This document shows, in pieces, positions 1 through 8,453 of a stretch of DNA of 64,000 nucleotides. Numbering within the stretch: position 1 is the first letter of the stretch; each line of letters begins with the position of its first letter. The notes beneath the pieces are model-generated. The model was given only the letters and a program-made list of their open reading frames with translations. It was not told the DNA's origin and made no database searches. The stretch is from JACMLD01 sp047602295 (GTDB lineage: Bacteria > Bacteroidota > Bacteroidia > Chitinophagales > Chitinophagaceae): contig JASGHP010000001.1 of assembly GCA_047602295.1 (NCBI GenBank), positions 1,550,001 to 1,614,000 on the forward strand, given 5' to 3'. Position numbers and translations under genes: made by a program.

Positions 1-1046
1 TAATCTCCTGCCAGTTTATAATTGCCTGCCAGGTTTTGATAGAGAAAAATGTTAGGCCGTGAGTTTTTATTCAATTCAATACCTTCTTTGCAGATGGCAA
101 TACCCTTTTGCGGCTGATTAGTGATTCCATAAAAATTGCCCAGCATTGACATAGCATTAGCCGTATTGAATACATTACCAATTTGCCGATAGGTTGCAAC
201 ACTTTGTATTAATAGCTGTTCTCCTTTTGGTACATTATTATTAAAACCCAATAAAGTGCCGCGCAGACCAAGCGTATAGGCAAGAGATCCTAAATACCCA
301 GACTTGCTATTTACTTCCAATGCTTTGGCTGTATAATATTTTGCCGAGTCGAGATTATTATTTTTACCAACTTCTTTTTCATGTAAATGAATAAAAGTAA
401 GCGCTATATTATTTAAAGTAATGCCGTATGCTTCCTCATAATTAGCCGCAATAGGTGTTGGGTATAATTGCAAAGCTTTGTAGCACCATCGTTGTGCTTG
501 TTTGTCATCATCGGTTCCAACAAATGCTGCAGCCATCGCATTAATGGTTCTAATCTGGATAAGTGTATCCTCATTTTTTTCAGCAACCGCTAAAAGCGGG
601 TACAACAAATCAAGCGCTTCTTTAGGCCTGTTCAGGTTATTGAGGGATCTTGCTTTAAGCAGGGTTAAATTGGTATATAGCTCTTTCTCTCTATCATTAT
701 AATGAAGCGTGGCTAATAATCTTTGTGATATGGCAAGACTGCTGTCTGTACTTCCGCGGGTAAGAAATTGCAGGCCTATATAATTTTGCGCCATACCGGC
801 TTTTAAATCATCCTTCTCTTCGTTGGCAATTGATTTAGCTGCAATAGCGTAATGATAAAGCGTATCCGCACTAAGCGATGATTGCTCTTTGCAAAGATTC
901 AACAGTGTTTGCAGCTTTTGCTTGTCTTCTTTTTCCGTAAGTAATATCTTTTTAAGACTATCAACTCTTGGTGTTTGTGAAAAGGAAGAAAACCGAGCTA
1001 CAAATAACAATAGCAGAAAAATGCAGCTTATTTTTTTTGAAGTCAT
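1..1046 (-). CDS. Secreted TPR-repeat protein, C-terminus cut by window edge
   Basis: An open frame runs without a stop from an ATG at 1046 to the left edge, so about 348 N-terminal residues are present. It begins MTSKKISCIFLLLLFVARFS followed by SFSQ, a good Sec signal peptide of about 24 residues. The rest is helical and built of roughly 40-residue units (for example KAREALDLLYPLL-like and AKYYTAKALEVNSKSG segments) typical of tetratricopeptide repeats. In Bacteroidota such an N-terminus usually belongs to a TPR sensor that continues into a transmembrane helix and then a kinase or LuxR domain; the missing part would decide this. The TPR and export calls are fairly sure, while the sensor role is only inference. 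The other complete TPR kinase in the window (10852-12699) has the same design. Confidence 0.8.
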   Translation of the reverse strand, partial: MTSKKISCIFLLLLFVARFSSFSQTPRVDSLKKILLTEKEDKQKLQTLLNLCKEQSSLSADTLYHYAIAAKSIANEEKDDLKAGMAQNYIGLQFLTRGSTDSSLAISQRLLATLHYNDREKELYTNLTLLKARSLNNLNRPKEALDLLYPLLAVAEKNEDTLIQIRTINAMAAAFVGTDDDKQAQRWCYKALQLYPTPIAANYEEAYGITLNNIALTFIHLHEKEVGKNNNLDSAKYYTAKALEVNSKSGYLGSLAYTLGLRGTLLGFNNNVPKGEQLLIQSVATYRQIGNVFNTANAMSMLGNFYGITNQPQKGIAICKEGIELNKNSRPNIFLYQNLAGNYKLAGD

Positions 1047-1205
1047 GATTATAGCGGAATAGACTAAAATATAAAAAATTAGCCCAATTCCATATTTTTT
1101 TCGGCTCCAAATTAAGCTTGTATTGAACAGGAAAAATAACGCATTTGAGTTATTGTTTGGTTGGCTGCAAAAAAGCAGGAGTTTCTTTTACTAGCGTATC
1201 ATTGC

Positions 1206-1565
1206 TTACATGAAAAACTCTTCTTTGATAATCTTGCCATCTTTTACAGAATACACGCATAATTCTGTCATATCCATGTGGCCATCTTTTTTCATGGTTA
1301 ACTCCATGCGCAGGGTACAGGCGAAGGAATTAATAACTATCAATGGTTCTGATACCTCAATTTTATGGTATTCCTGTACCATGTCTTCAAACTTTTTGCC
1401 TTTGGAGAAAATGGCAGACAATCCTTTTGTTTCTTTTTCAAATGCCGGGGTGGCATATGGTTCTATGCTAATGGCTTCTTCACTAAATAATTCCTTTTGT
1501 GCAGTTTCAAAATGCCCCTGGCGGCAAAGCACTACCAAACGATTGGCAATTTCCTGGGTTGTCAT
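1206..1565 (-). CDS. SnoaL-like / NTF2-fold small protein
   Basis: This 119-residue protein has no signal peptide or membrane segment. It starts with a helical region (MTTQEIANRLVVLCRQGHFE) and ends with beta strands (LCVYSVKDGKIIKEEFFM). The pattern of two or three N-terminal helices followed by a curved sheet with a final VKDGKIxxEEF strand is typical of SnoaL-like proteins of the NTF2 fold. These are either small-ligand enzymes or binding proteins without a fixed reaction, so no substrate can be named. It stands alone between the TPR gene and terC, all on the minus strand but with gaps over 130 bp, so an operon is not evident. The ATG is followed by a coherent reading frame, and the opposite-strand frame here has no family-like features. 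Confidence 0.7.
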   Translation of the reverse strand: MTTQEIANRLVVLCRQGHFETAQKELFSEEAISIEPYATPAFEKETKGLSAIFSKGKKFEDMVQEYHKIEVSEPLIVINSFACTLRMELTMKKDGHMDMTELCVYSVKDGKIIKEEFFM

Positions 1566-1697
1566 AATTATTTATTTTGAGTGAGTAGTAATGATACCTT
1601 TCAAACAAAATAAATCCAGATTTCATGCCACTGTTATAGTGTTATTGATCGGCAACAAATGATGCCTGCTTTGCACAAACTGTGTATGTTCTTCAGC

Positions 1698-2519
1698 TTA
1701 TTTTGCCATATCATCATATGGAGTGGGCGTAGTATCCTGCCCGTCTTTTGTACCTGGTTGTCGCAATTGAACTGGTTTTTGTTTGCTGCTTTTTTTGCGC
1801 ATCCACATGTTTAATAATTCCACACCAAACGAAAAAGCCATTGCGAAATAAATATACGCTTTGTCTATATGGCTATGGTGCAAGGGTTCCAATCCTTCAA
1901 AGAAAAGACTAAAGCCAACCATTAACAAAAAGGCGAGTGCCAGCATTTTTAGTGTTGGATGCTTATGAATGAAAGTGGAGATTTTATCAGAGAAAAAGAA
2001 CATGATGATCATTGCTATGATAACTGCTATAATCATCACCTTTACAATTTTTGCAAGACCCACAGCCGTAATAATGCTGTCAAAAGAAAACACCATGTCT
2101 ATAATGATGATTTGCCCGATAACAGCACCAAAAGAAGCCGGTTTGCTTTTTTCTGTTGATGTATGTTCATCACCTTCCAGTTTCTCATGTATTTCCTTTA
2201 CTGTCTTATACAATAAGAAGATTCCACCCGCAAACATAATAATGTTGCGCAGGTTGAATGAATAATGATTACTGCCCCAGTTGAAACCAAATAATTCACT
2301 GCTGCCATTCTTCACCAGCCATCCTATGCCCATCAGCAATAAAATTCTCACTGCAATGCCGGCAAACATCCAGATGCGGCGTGCATTTAGTTTTTGTTTT
2401 TCATCAAGACGGCCCATTAGAATAGAAACAAAAATCACGTTATCTATTCCCAATACAATTTCAAGCACAGTAAGGGTAAGCAGACTGATCAGCGCATCCA
2501 CGGTAAATAATTCCTGCAT
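1698..2519 (-). CDS. TerC family integral membrane protein
   Basis: This is a 273-residue inner-membrane protein with about seven hydrophobic segments. Two family signatures are visible: EIVLGIDN at residues 20-27 and the matching IDMVFSFDS at about 140-148. Both place acidic residues inside membrane helices, as in TerC/Alx proteins. TerC-family members are linked to tellurite resistance and, for Alx/MntP-like relatives, to manganese export; some aid metalation of secreted enzymes. The C-terminal 30 residues are polar and probably cytoplasmic (KSSKQKPVQLRQPGTKDGQD). A Bacteroidota -7 box on the minus strand lies about 20 bp upstream of the start. The family call is sure; the transported ion cannot be read from sequence. 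Confidence 0.9.
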   Translation of the reverse strand: MQELFTVDALISLLTLTVLEIVLGIDNVIFVSILMGRLDEKQKLNARRIWMFAGIAVRILLLMGIGWLVKNGSSELFGFNWGSNHYSFNLRNIIMFAGGIFLLYKTVKEIHEKLEGDEHTSTEKSKPASFGAVIGQIIIIDMVFSFDSIITAVGLAKIVKVMIIAVIIAMIIMFFFSDKISTFIHKHPTLKMLALAFLLMVGFSLFFEGLEPLHHSHIDKAYIYFAMAFSFGVELLNMWMRKKSSKQKPVQLRQPGTKDGQDTTPTPYDDMAK

Positions 2520-2538
2520 AGTAGGTTCTTTAGTGACG

Positions 2539-2546
2539 CAAAAATA
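2539..2546 (-). promoter_or_regulatory. Candidate -7 box for terC
   Basis: The minus strand reads TATTTTTG here, matching the Bacteroidota TAnnTTTG -7 consensus, about 20 bp upstream of the terC ATG at 2519. No clear -33 TTG was identified, so this is a candidate by position and match only. Confidence 0.4.
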
Positions 2547-2751
2547 ACTGAACTGCTATAAACCCATGTATTTTTACTCGTTCTTGTCTTTATGATAATG
2601 GATCAGCCTGTTTGGCACAATTTTTAACCTGTTTTGCTGTTATTGTAAAAAACACCCAAACCATTTATTTGATTCCATCTCTACCCCGATTTTTTTATTT
2701 ATAAAAGCCTGATTGGCTTAGATTTCTAAAACATACCCAAATCCCCGACCG

Positions 2752-3324
2752 ATGAAACAGTTTTTGATCCTGTTGCTTTTGGCAACTACATGTGCCTGCC
2801 ACGCCCAAATTATTACAGGCGATGAAAATTTTCCAGGCCGCTTGCGTGTTGGTGCTGCTTATGTGCATGATTTTCCGGGTGTAAATGGCCCTGGTATATA
2901 CGCAGATTATCATTTCCCTTTAAATGAATGGATACAGGCCGGTGTTGGCATCAGGCATATTGAAACAAGCGGTTATCCACGTTCTCAGTCAATAAAAGAA
3001 TATACAAAAGCCAGTGCATTGGATCTTAGTGCATTGTTTGTTCCTTTTCATACAGAAAATATGGCTTTTAGGGTGGGGCTTGTTTATTCCTTTACAATGT
3101 ACAATGCAAAGCGTGGCTATGCTGTATATACAAATCATGACAATCAACCCGCAGATGTTAGCTACCAGGCAAATGAAAGCAAAGGGAAAGCAAGAGGTAT
3201 GGGGCTTACCGCAGAATATGAGTATAATTTGAATGAACGTTTTGCTGCTGGCGCAAAAATCAGTTATTGCCAGGCTTATACAGATGTTTTAATGGCAGGA
3301 CCATTTGTAGCGATTAAGTTTTAA
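2752..3324 (+). CDS. Small secreted outer-membrane beta-barrel-like protein
   Basis: A 190-residue protein with a clear Sec signal (MKQFLILLLLATTCACHAQ, cleavage after about residue 19). The mature part is rich in alternating polar/hydrophobic strands with aromatic ends (LRVGAAYVHDFPGVNGPGIY, AGAKISYCQAYTDVLMAGPF, ending VAIKF). A terminal phenylalanine and this strand pattern suggest an eight-stranded OmpA/OmpW-size barrel in the outer membrane. It is flanked by divergently transcribed terC and convergent pyrD, so it is probably monocistronic. I recognise no specific family; function unknown. Confidence 0.65.
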   Translation: MKQFLILLLLATTCACHAQIITGDENFPGRLRVGAAYVHDFPGVNGPGIYADYHFPLNEWIQAGVGIRHIETSGYPRSQSIKEYTKASALDLSALFVPFHTENMAFRVGLVYSFTMYNAKRGYAVYTNHDNQPADVSYQANESKGKARGMGLTAEYEYNLNERFAAGAKISYCQAYTDVLMAGPFVAIKF

Positions 3325-3329
3325 TGTCG

Positions 3330-3440
3330 GATGTCGGGAAGATTGATCAACCAAGATACCTTAATATTTCTTGGTGATAACGAGCGGGTAGTATTTCCGC
3401 ACAAAACAAATCAGCCATCACTACATCAGCCATCAGACAT
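3330..3440. repeat. Degenerate word-repeat DNA between a barrel gene and pyrD
   Basis: The 125-bp gap contains TCGGATGTCGGG near 3328-3339 and two copies of ATCAGCCATCA in a 30-bp stretch (3411-3440). Between them ACCAAGA and TCTTGGT can pair (about 3350-3376) around a short loop, but without a T-tract. It resembles the other short-word gap repeats in this window. Confidence 0.4.
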
Positions 3441-3449
3441 TTTAAGCTA

Positions 3450-4520
3450 TCAGAGATTCTCGCAAATTCTTTTTGTAATAGCAGGTCCTTCATAAATAAA
3501 GCCTGTCCAAACCTGCACCAATACGGCACCGGCGTTTATTTTATCTTTTGCATCTGCACCTGTAAATATGCCACCGGAAGCAATCACCGGTATGCGGCCA
3601 TTTGTTTTTTGGTGAATGTATTTTACAAGCGCTGCGCTTCGTTGTGTTAGTGGCGCACCGCTTAACCCACCTGCACCTATAGCCGAAATTTTTTCAGCAT
3701 TTGTTACAAGCCCTTCGCGGCTGATGGTAGTATTGGCTGCAACCAATCCGTCTAATTGTATTTCCAAGGCAAGGTCTATTACATCATCCACCTGTTCTTG
3801 TGTAAGGTCTGGAGCTATTTTCAACAACAAAGGTTTAGGTGCTGTTTGTTGATGGTTGATGGTTTGCAGGTGCGATAAAATTTTTTGCAAAGAGTCTTTC
3901 TCCTGCAATGCACGCAAGCCAGGTGTATTGGGCGAACTTACATTTACCACAAAGTAATCTACACAATCAAACAACTCGCGAAAACAGATTTCATAATCCT
4001 TCCACGCGTCTTCATTGGGAGTGACTTTGTTTTTACCAATATTGCCACCGATGATTAATCGTGAGTCGTGAGTCGTGAGTCGTGAGTGAGTTGCTGAGTG
4101 TTTAATTTGCCTGGTTTTCCATTGCCTCAATCTTTCTGCTACCAGTTTTACACCATGGTTATTAAAGCCCATGCGATTGATAAGTGCTTTATCTGCAGGC
4201 AGGCGAAAAAGACGTGGCTTCTCATTGCCATCTTGTGGTAGCGGCGTAACAGTTCCAATTTCTACGAATCCAAAACCAAGCGCTTCCAGTTCGTTTAAGT
4301 ACAAAGCATTTTTATCGAAGCCGGCTGCAAGTCCTACCGGGTTCTTAAAAGTCAATCCAAAAATTTCTTTGCTTAAGTTTTTATTGTTGGCAGTAAAGCT
4401 GTTGGCAAGTATTTTTTTAATGAACGGTATGCTGCAAGCCAGCTTTAAGCAGTTCATAGAAAAATAGTGTACCCATTCAGGTGAGAAAAGAAAAAGAATG
4501 CTCCGTAAAACTTTATACAT
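3450..4520 (-). CDS. pyrD: Quinone-dependent dihydroorotate dehydrogenase (class 2)
   Basis: This is the fourth step of UMP synthesis, dihydroorotate to orotate, with electrons passed to the membrane quinone pool. At 356 residues it is slightly longer than the E. coli enzyme. The N-terminal helices (residues 1-40) form the membrane-binding quinone tunnel of class 2. Other motifs are LAAGFDKNA (about 64-72), GNIGKNK (159-165), the catalytic-serine region VNVSSPNTPGLR (192-203) and IAPDL. The flavin-phosphate region near the end reads VIASGGIFTGADAKDKINAG. Residues about 141-155 (HSATHSRLTTHDSRL), just before GNIGKNK, look like extra sequence. They are encoded by a tandem GTGAGTC heptamer array and have no counterpart in E. 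coli PyrD. The frame stays open and all catalytic motifs are intact, so the enzyme is probably functional. pyrC (41500) lies far away in this window. Confidence 0.95.
   Translation of the reverse strand: MYKVLRSILFLFSPEWVHYFSMNCLKLACSIPFIKKILANSFTANNKNLSKEIFGLTFKNPVGLAAGFDKNALYLNELEALGFGFVEIGTVTPLPQDGNEKPRLFRLPADKALINRMGFNNHGVKLVAERLRQWKTRQIKHSATHSRLTTHDSRLIIGGNIGKNKVTPNEDAWKDYEICFRELFDCVDYFVVNVSSPNTPGLRALQEKDSLQKILSHLQTINHQQTAPKPLLLKIAPDLTQEQVDDVIDLALEIQLDGLVAANTTISREGLVTNAEKISAIGAGGLSGAPLTQRSAALVKYIHQKTNGRIPVIASGGIFTGADAKDKINAGAVLVQVWTGFIYEGPAITKRICENL
4061..4090. repeat. In-frame heptamer array inside pyrD
   Basis: Four consecutive copies of GTGAGTC (the last ends in G) occur on the plus strand. 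They are read on the minus strand as residues about 144-154 of PyrD. Because the unit is seven bases, successive copies are translated in different frames, which explains the non-repeating peptide. Confidence 0.9.
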
Positions 4521-4534
4521 GCAGGTAATATAGG

Positions 4535-5113
4535 TTATTTGTAAGTGGCTAATTTATCCAATATTTCTTTCGAAAATAATTGTGTTACTACCTGGTCTCC
4601 GTCTTTCAGGTTCATAAAGGTCCATTCTTTAGATTGCTTGTCTTTGGCAGCTACCATTACAGAACTTGTATAAATGATAATGTCGCCGCTACTGTCTATA
4701 AAAGATCTGCCAGCCGGCAATTGCGATTGCATGGCTGCACGGATAGCTTCTGCATCTTTCTTTTTTTGATCTGCATCTGTGTTTTTCAACTGCATGATCA
4801 TTTTCATTGAATAGCGAATTTTAGCATAGCTGCCTTCCTGCATAGAAAACACCGGGTAAATGGAATCCGTTTTAAGAGAATCCAGCCGGATGCTCATCTG
4901 CTCGTTGTTGAAGCTTTGTTTCATCATTTCTACCATTTGCTCACGCGGAGCTATGGTAAACAATTTGGGGTAGGTATAATCCAGCACTTTTTCCAGGTTC
5001 ATGGCGCCGTTGGCTTCTATAAAACCGCTAAGGCGCTGCCGCAGCGTTTGAACCGGCTGGGAAAATGCGGTAAAGCAAAGACAGATGGCAAAAATGGTGA
5101 ACAGGCGCTTCAT
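4535..5113 (-). CDS. Secreted protein of unknown function
   Basis: This is a 192-residue protein with a Sec signal (MKRLFTIFAICLCFTAFSQ). The mature part starts with a helical region (TLRQRLSGFIEANGAMNLEK) and continues with strands such as YAKIRYSMKMIMQLKN and DIIIYTSSVMVAAKDKQSKE. It ends in a segment resembling an NTF2-like or DUF4878-type sheet (EWTFMNLKDGDQVVTQLFS). This is a periplasmic or surface protein of a type common in Bacteroidota, but I do not recognise a defined family. It lies just upstream of pyrD on the same strand with a 14-bp gap, so the two may be co-transcribed. Confidence 0.65.
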   Translation of the reverse strand: MKRLFTIFAICLCFTAFSQPVQTLRQRLSGFIEANGAMNLEKVLDYTYPKLFTIAPREQMVEMMKQSFNNEQMSIRLDSLKTDSIYPVFSMQEGSYAKIRYSMKMIMQLKNTDADQKKKDAEAIRAAMQSQLPAGRSFIDSSGDIIIYTSSVMVAAKDKQSKEWTFMNLKDGDQVVTQLFSKEILDKLATYK

Positions 5114-5188
5114 TTTTGGCTAAAATTTGCCCAAAAGAACATAGAAGGAACTTAACAGCAAAAAGTTTTTATAAATAGGAATAAATAG

Positions 5189-5196
5189 TATTTTTG
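5189..5196 (+). promoter_or_regulatory. Candidate -7 box upstream of the thiolase gene
   Basis: TATTTTTG matches TAnnTTTG about 150 bp upstream of the thiolase ATG at 5346. No convincing -33 element was found. Confidence 0.3.
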
Positions 5197-5276
5197 GTAT
5201 AGAAAGTTGCATAAACAACTTAGTGAAGTGAGGGTTTTAGTTCAGGTGATAGTTAAGTGTTCCTCAATGTTATAGC

Positions 5277-5303
5277 GTACAAGTGAGTAATACAACGCTG
5301 ATG
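5277..5303 (-). repeat. Dispersed GTTGTRTYACTCMCTTGTAC motif, copy 1
   Basis: On the minus strand this reads CATCAGC followed by GTTGTATTACTCACTTGTAC. Closely related copies lie at 35426-35459 and 52550-52582. It sits in the gap before the thiolase gene and would be translated if an earlier in-frame start (5283) were used, which argues for the start at 5346. Confidence 0.6.
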
Positions 5304-5345
5304 CCCAAACGAACAAATGCCGGTGAAAAAAATAAAAACATTTTT

Positions 5346-6524
5346 ATGCAGGAAGCATACATAGTGGCAGGATACAGGACCGCCGTTGGCAAATCAAAGA
5401 GAGGCGGTTTCAGGTTTACAAGACCAGATGATTTAGCTATAGACGTAATTAAAGGTTTGCTGGCCTCTGTGCCGCAACTGGATGCCAAAAGAGTTGATGA
5501 CGTAATAGTAGGCAATGCTGTTCCGGAAGCAGAACAAGGCTTGCAGGTAGGCAGAATTATAGCTGCACGTGCTGTGGGCATTCATGCACCGGGAATGACG
5601 GTAAACCGTTATTGCGCCTCAGGTCTTGAAACAATTGCTATTGCTACTGCTAAAATACGCAGCGGCCAGGCAGATTGCATTATTGCAGGTGGCACAGAAA
5701 GCATGAGCATGGTGCCTACTGCGGGTTGGAAAACGGTGCCTGCTTACTCCATTGCCAAGGATGAGCCGGATTATTATTTAAGCATGGGCCTTACTGCAGA
5801 AAATGTGGCCAAGGATTTTAAAATAAGCAGAGAAGATCAGGACAAGTTTTCTTACGATTCTCACCAGAAAGCAATCAAGGCAATAGCCAATGGATATTTT
5901 AAACCAGGCATATTGCCCATTACTGTAGAAGAAGTTGCTTTGGATGCAAAAGGAAAAAAACAAGTAAAGAAAACAGTGCTTGATACAGATGAAGGCCCAC
6001 GTGCAGATACTTCTATGGAGGCTTTGGCAAAGTTGAAACCAGCTTTTGCAGCAGGTGGATGTGTTACCGCTGGTAATTCATCACAAACAAGTGATGGTGC
6101 TGCATTTGTAATAGTAATGGGAGAGAAGATGATTAATGAACTGGGCCTGAAGCCTATTGCACGCCTGGTGGCCTGTGCATCTGCAGGTGTTCATCCCCGC
6201 ATAATGGGCATCGGCCCTGTAGAAGCCATACCCAAAGCGTTGAAACAAGTGGGCATGAACCTTAGCCAGATAGATTTAATAGAATTGAATGAGGCTTTTG
6301 CCAGCCAATCCCTGGCAGTGGTGAGAGAACTGGGGTTAAACCCGGAGATAGTAAATATTAATGGAGGTGCTATTGCATTGGGGCATCCGTTGGGCTGCAC
6401 CGGCACTAAACTAACCGTGCAGGTGACCCATGATATGAAAAGACTGAATAAAAAATACGGAATGGTGTCTGCCTGTGTAGGTGGTGGACAGGGCATTGCC
6501 GGTATAATTGAAAATATAACTTAA
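5346..6524 (+). CDS. Acetyl-CoA C-acyltransferase (thiolase)
   Basis: This 392-residue cytoplasmic thiolase cleaves 3-ketoacyl-CoA or condenses two acetyl-CoA. The nucleophilic cysteine lies in NRYCASGLE (Cys90). The other catalytic elements are GGAIALGHPLGCTGTK (His) and the C-terminal SACVGGGQG (second Cys). The length matches the family. An upstream extension of 21 codons is possible, but it runs through a dispersed repeat and lacks family similarity. The start MQEAYIVAGYRTAVG is the usual thiolase N-terminus. Motifs such as FTRPDDLAIDVIKGLL resemble FadA/FadI-type degradative thiolases. No other beta-oxidation gene is adjacent, so degradative versus biosynthetic use is not settled. A strong terminator follows the gene. 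Confidence 0.93.
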   Translation: MQEAYIVAGYRTAVGKSKRGGFRFTRPDDLAIDVIKGLLASVPQLDAKRVDDVIVGNAVPEAEQGLQVGRIIAARAVGIHAPGMTVNRYCASGLETIAIATAKIRSGQADCIIAGGTESMSMVPTAGWKTVPAYSIAKDEPDYYLSMGLTAENVAKDFKISREDQDKFSYDSHQKAIKAIANGYFKPGILPITVEEVALDAKGKKQVKKTVLDTDEGPRADTSMEALAKLKPAFAAGGCVTAGNSSQTSDGAAFVIVMGEKMINELGLKPIARLVACASAGVHPRIMGIGPVEAIPKALKQVGMNLSQIDLIELNEAFASQSLAVVRELGLNPEIVNINGGAIALGHPLGCTGTKLTVQVTHDMKRLNKKYGMVSACVGGGQGIAGIIENIT

Positions 6525-6585
6525 TGGCAGGGGCGAAGGATTATTCGCCCTTTCTATCAACGCGTATATGTCATGAGAAACGCGA

Positions 6586-6612
6586 AAAGCCCCGGTTTTC
6601 CGGGGTTTTTTA
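6586..6612 (+). terminator. Rho-independent terminator after thiolase gene
   Basis: CCCCGG-TTTT-CCGGGG (6590-6605) is a perfect six-base stem followed by a run of T. It is the only downstream end signal for the thiolase transcript. Confidence 0.9.
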
Positions 6613-6774
6613 TTGCATGGTGAATAAAAACTATTCGTAATTATACTGTGGACAAGTAGTAAAGCGTTACATCTGTGGCTTTTAGCAAATGGCCTGAAGT
6701 TTGTTAAAGTGAATTAACCTTTTTAAGGTTGGTCCAATTATATCTTATCATAGAAAAACCAAAATCGTCCCCGT

Positions 6775-8436
6775 ATGGATAGACGAGCCTTTCTGACTGG
6801 AAAGCGCAAAGCTTTGCAGCGGCAGCCAGACACTGTGAAACATGTAGCCAGAACAATGTCTGGCCTTACACCTTATACAGGCACCTGGGATACAGAAGCT
6901 GTTATTCACCTGCTTAAAAGAACCATGTTTGGCGCAGCGCCACAGGACATTGCACATTTCAAAGGAATGAGCATGACGCAGGCAGTAGATGAATTATTAA
7001 ATCCCACAGCGCCACTTCCTTCTCCTCCGTTAAAAGATTATAATCCTTCTGATGCTGACGTACCAGATGATAGCATTGCCGCAGGTACAACCTGGACAAG
7101 CAGTTATTCTGATGACAGCATAGTACAAAATCATCGCCGCGATTCATTGTTAAAATGGAACATCGGCACATTGATTAACCAGGACAGGAGCATCCGTGAA
7201 AAGATGATGTTGTTTTGGCATAATCATTTTGCTACTGAAAGTATTACCGTTTCCGATCCGCATGCATTGTATAAGCATTATACACTTTTGCGTACCAGTG
7301 CACTGGGCAATTTCAAACAACTGGTGCGTGATGTAACGCTTGATCCGGGCATGTTGATTTACCTGAATGGCTTCCTGAACATTAATAAAGCACCCGATGA
7401 AAACTATGCACGTGAGTTGCAGGAGCTTTTCACCCTGGGCAAAGCAAATAATCCCAATTATACAGAAGACGATGTAAAAGCAGCCGCAAAGGTGCTAACA
7501 GGTTGGAAAGTGGATTCTGCTACTACAAGCTCAAGCTTTGATGCTTCATTGCACGATAGCAGCAGCAAACAGTTTTCTTCTTTCTACGGCGGCACTACAG
7601 TAGCTGGTGGCACTGGTGATTCAGAACTGGATGCTTTGCTTACAATGATTTTTAATAAGAAAGCTGAAGTGTCTCAGTTTATAGTAAGAAAAATTTATCG
7701 CTGGTTTTGTTATTATACCATTGATTCTACTGCAGACGCCAACGTAATACAACCACTGGCGCAAATCTTTCAAAACAGTAATTGGGAAATAAAGCCTGTG
7801 CTGGATGCTTTACTGAAAAGCGAACATTTCTTTGATGCACTCAATCGCGGTTGCTTAATTAAAAGCCCGTTGGAAATTGCGGCCGGGCTTTGCCGTGAGT
7901 TTAGTGTAGTTTTCCCCGACACAAGCACGGATTACGTGTCTGCATATGGCATGTGGGATTTTATTAACTGGGAATGCGCTATCTGCAACCAAACTTATTC
8001 AGACCCTCCCAATGTGGCAGGATGGCCTTCTTATTACCAGGCCCCGCAGTTTTATGAGCTTTGGATAAATTCCAGCACGCTGCCCAACCGCAACCAGTTT
8101 ACGGATATGATGGTAGGTGGATATACCCGCAGTGGTAAGACCATTAAAATAGACCCGATAGCATTTGCGCAGCAGTTGTCTAACCCCGGAGATCCAAATG
8201 TATTGATAGATGATTCGCTGGCAATTTTATACAGGGTACCTGTGTCTGACGCCAACAAGGCTACCATCAAAACAAACCTGTTGCTAACAGGCCAGACTTC
8301 AGATTATTATTGGACAAATGCCTGGAACGCTTACCTGGCTAATCCATCTGACAGCATGGCTTACCAAACAGTTTACAATCGTTTGCGTGATTTATACCGG
8401 TATTTAATGAACCTGGCTGAATATCATTTGGCCTGA
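6775..8436 (+). CDS. DUF1800 family protein
   Basis: This 553-residue protein has typical DUF1800 features: an N-terminal HLLKRTMFGAAPQDIAHFKG segment, REKMMLFWHNHFATES, ENYARELQELFTLG (the most conserved block, about residue 210-225), and DPPNVAGWPSYYQAPQFYE near residue 405-420. DUF1800 proteins are nearly always encoded directly upstream of a DUF1501 protein, as here (17-bp gap). They are thought to work with it at the cell envelope, but no activity is established. No classical signal peptide is visible at the N-terminus. The pair forms a two-gene operon that ends at the terminator at 10071. Family call sure, function unknown. Confidence 0.9.
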   Translation: MDRRAFLTGKRKALQRQPDTVKHVARTMSGLTPYTGTWDTEAVIHLLKRTMFGAAPQDIAHFKGMSMTQAVDELLNPTAPLPSPPLKDYNPSDADVPDDSIAAGTTWTSSYSDDSIVQNHRRDSLLKWNIGTLINQDRSIREKMMLFWHNHFATESITVSDPHALYKHYTLLRTSALGNFKQLVRDVTLDPGMLIYLNGFLNINKAPDENYARELQELFTLGKANNPNYTEDDVKAAAKVLTGWKVDSATTSSSFDASLHDSSSKQFSSFYGGTTVAGGTGDSELDALLTMIFNKKAEVSQFIVRKIYRWFCYYTIDSTADANVIQPLAQIFQNSNWEIKPVLDALLKSEHFFDALNRGCLIKSPLEIAAGLCREFSVVFPDTSTDYVSAYGMWDFINWECAICNQTYSDPPNVAGWPSYYQAPQFYELWINSSTLPNRNQFTDMMVGGYTRSGKTIKIDPIAFAQQLSNPGDPNVLIDDSLAILYRVPVSDANKATIKTNLLLTGQTSDYYWTNAWNAYLANPSDSMAYQTVYNRLRDLYRYLMNLAEYHLA

Positions 8437-8453
8437 CCGCTTAAACAATAACT

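Noticed and set aside
4061..4090. CRISPR-like array in pyrD
   Set aside because: Units of seven bases are contiguous without spacers and no cas gene is near.
5283..5345. Longer N-terminus for the thiolase
   Set aside because: It would translate a dispersed repeat and has no resemblance to thiolase N-termini; ATG 5346 gives the expected start.
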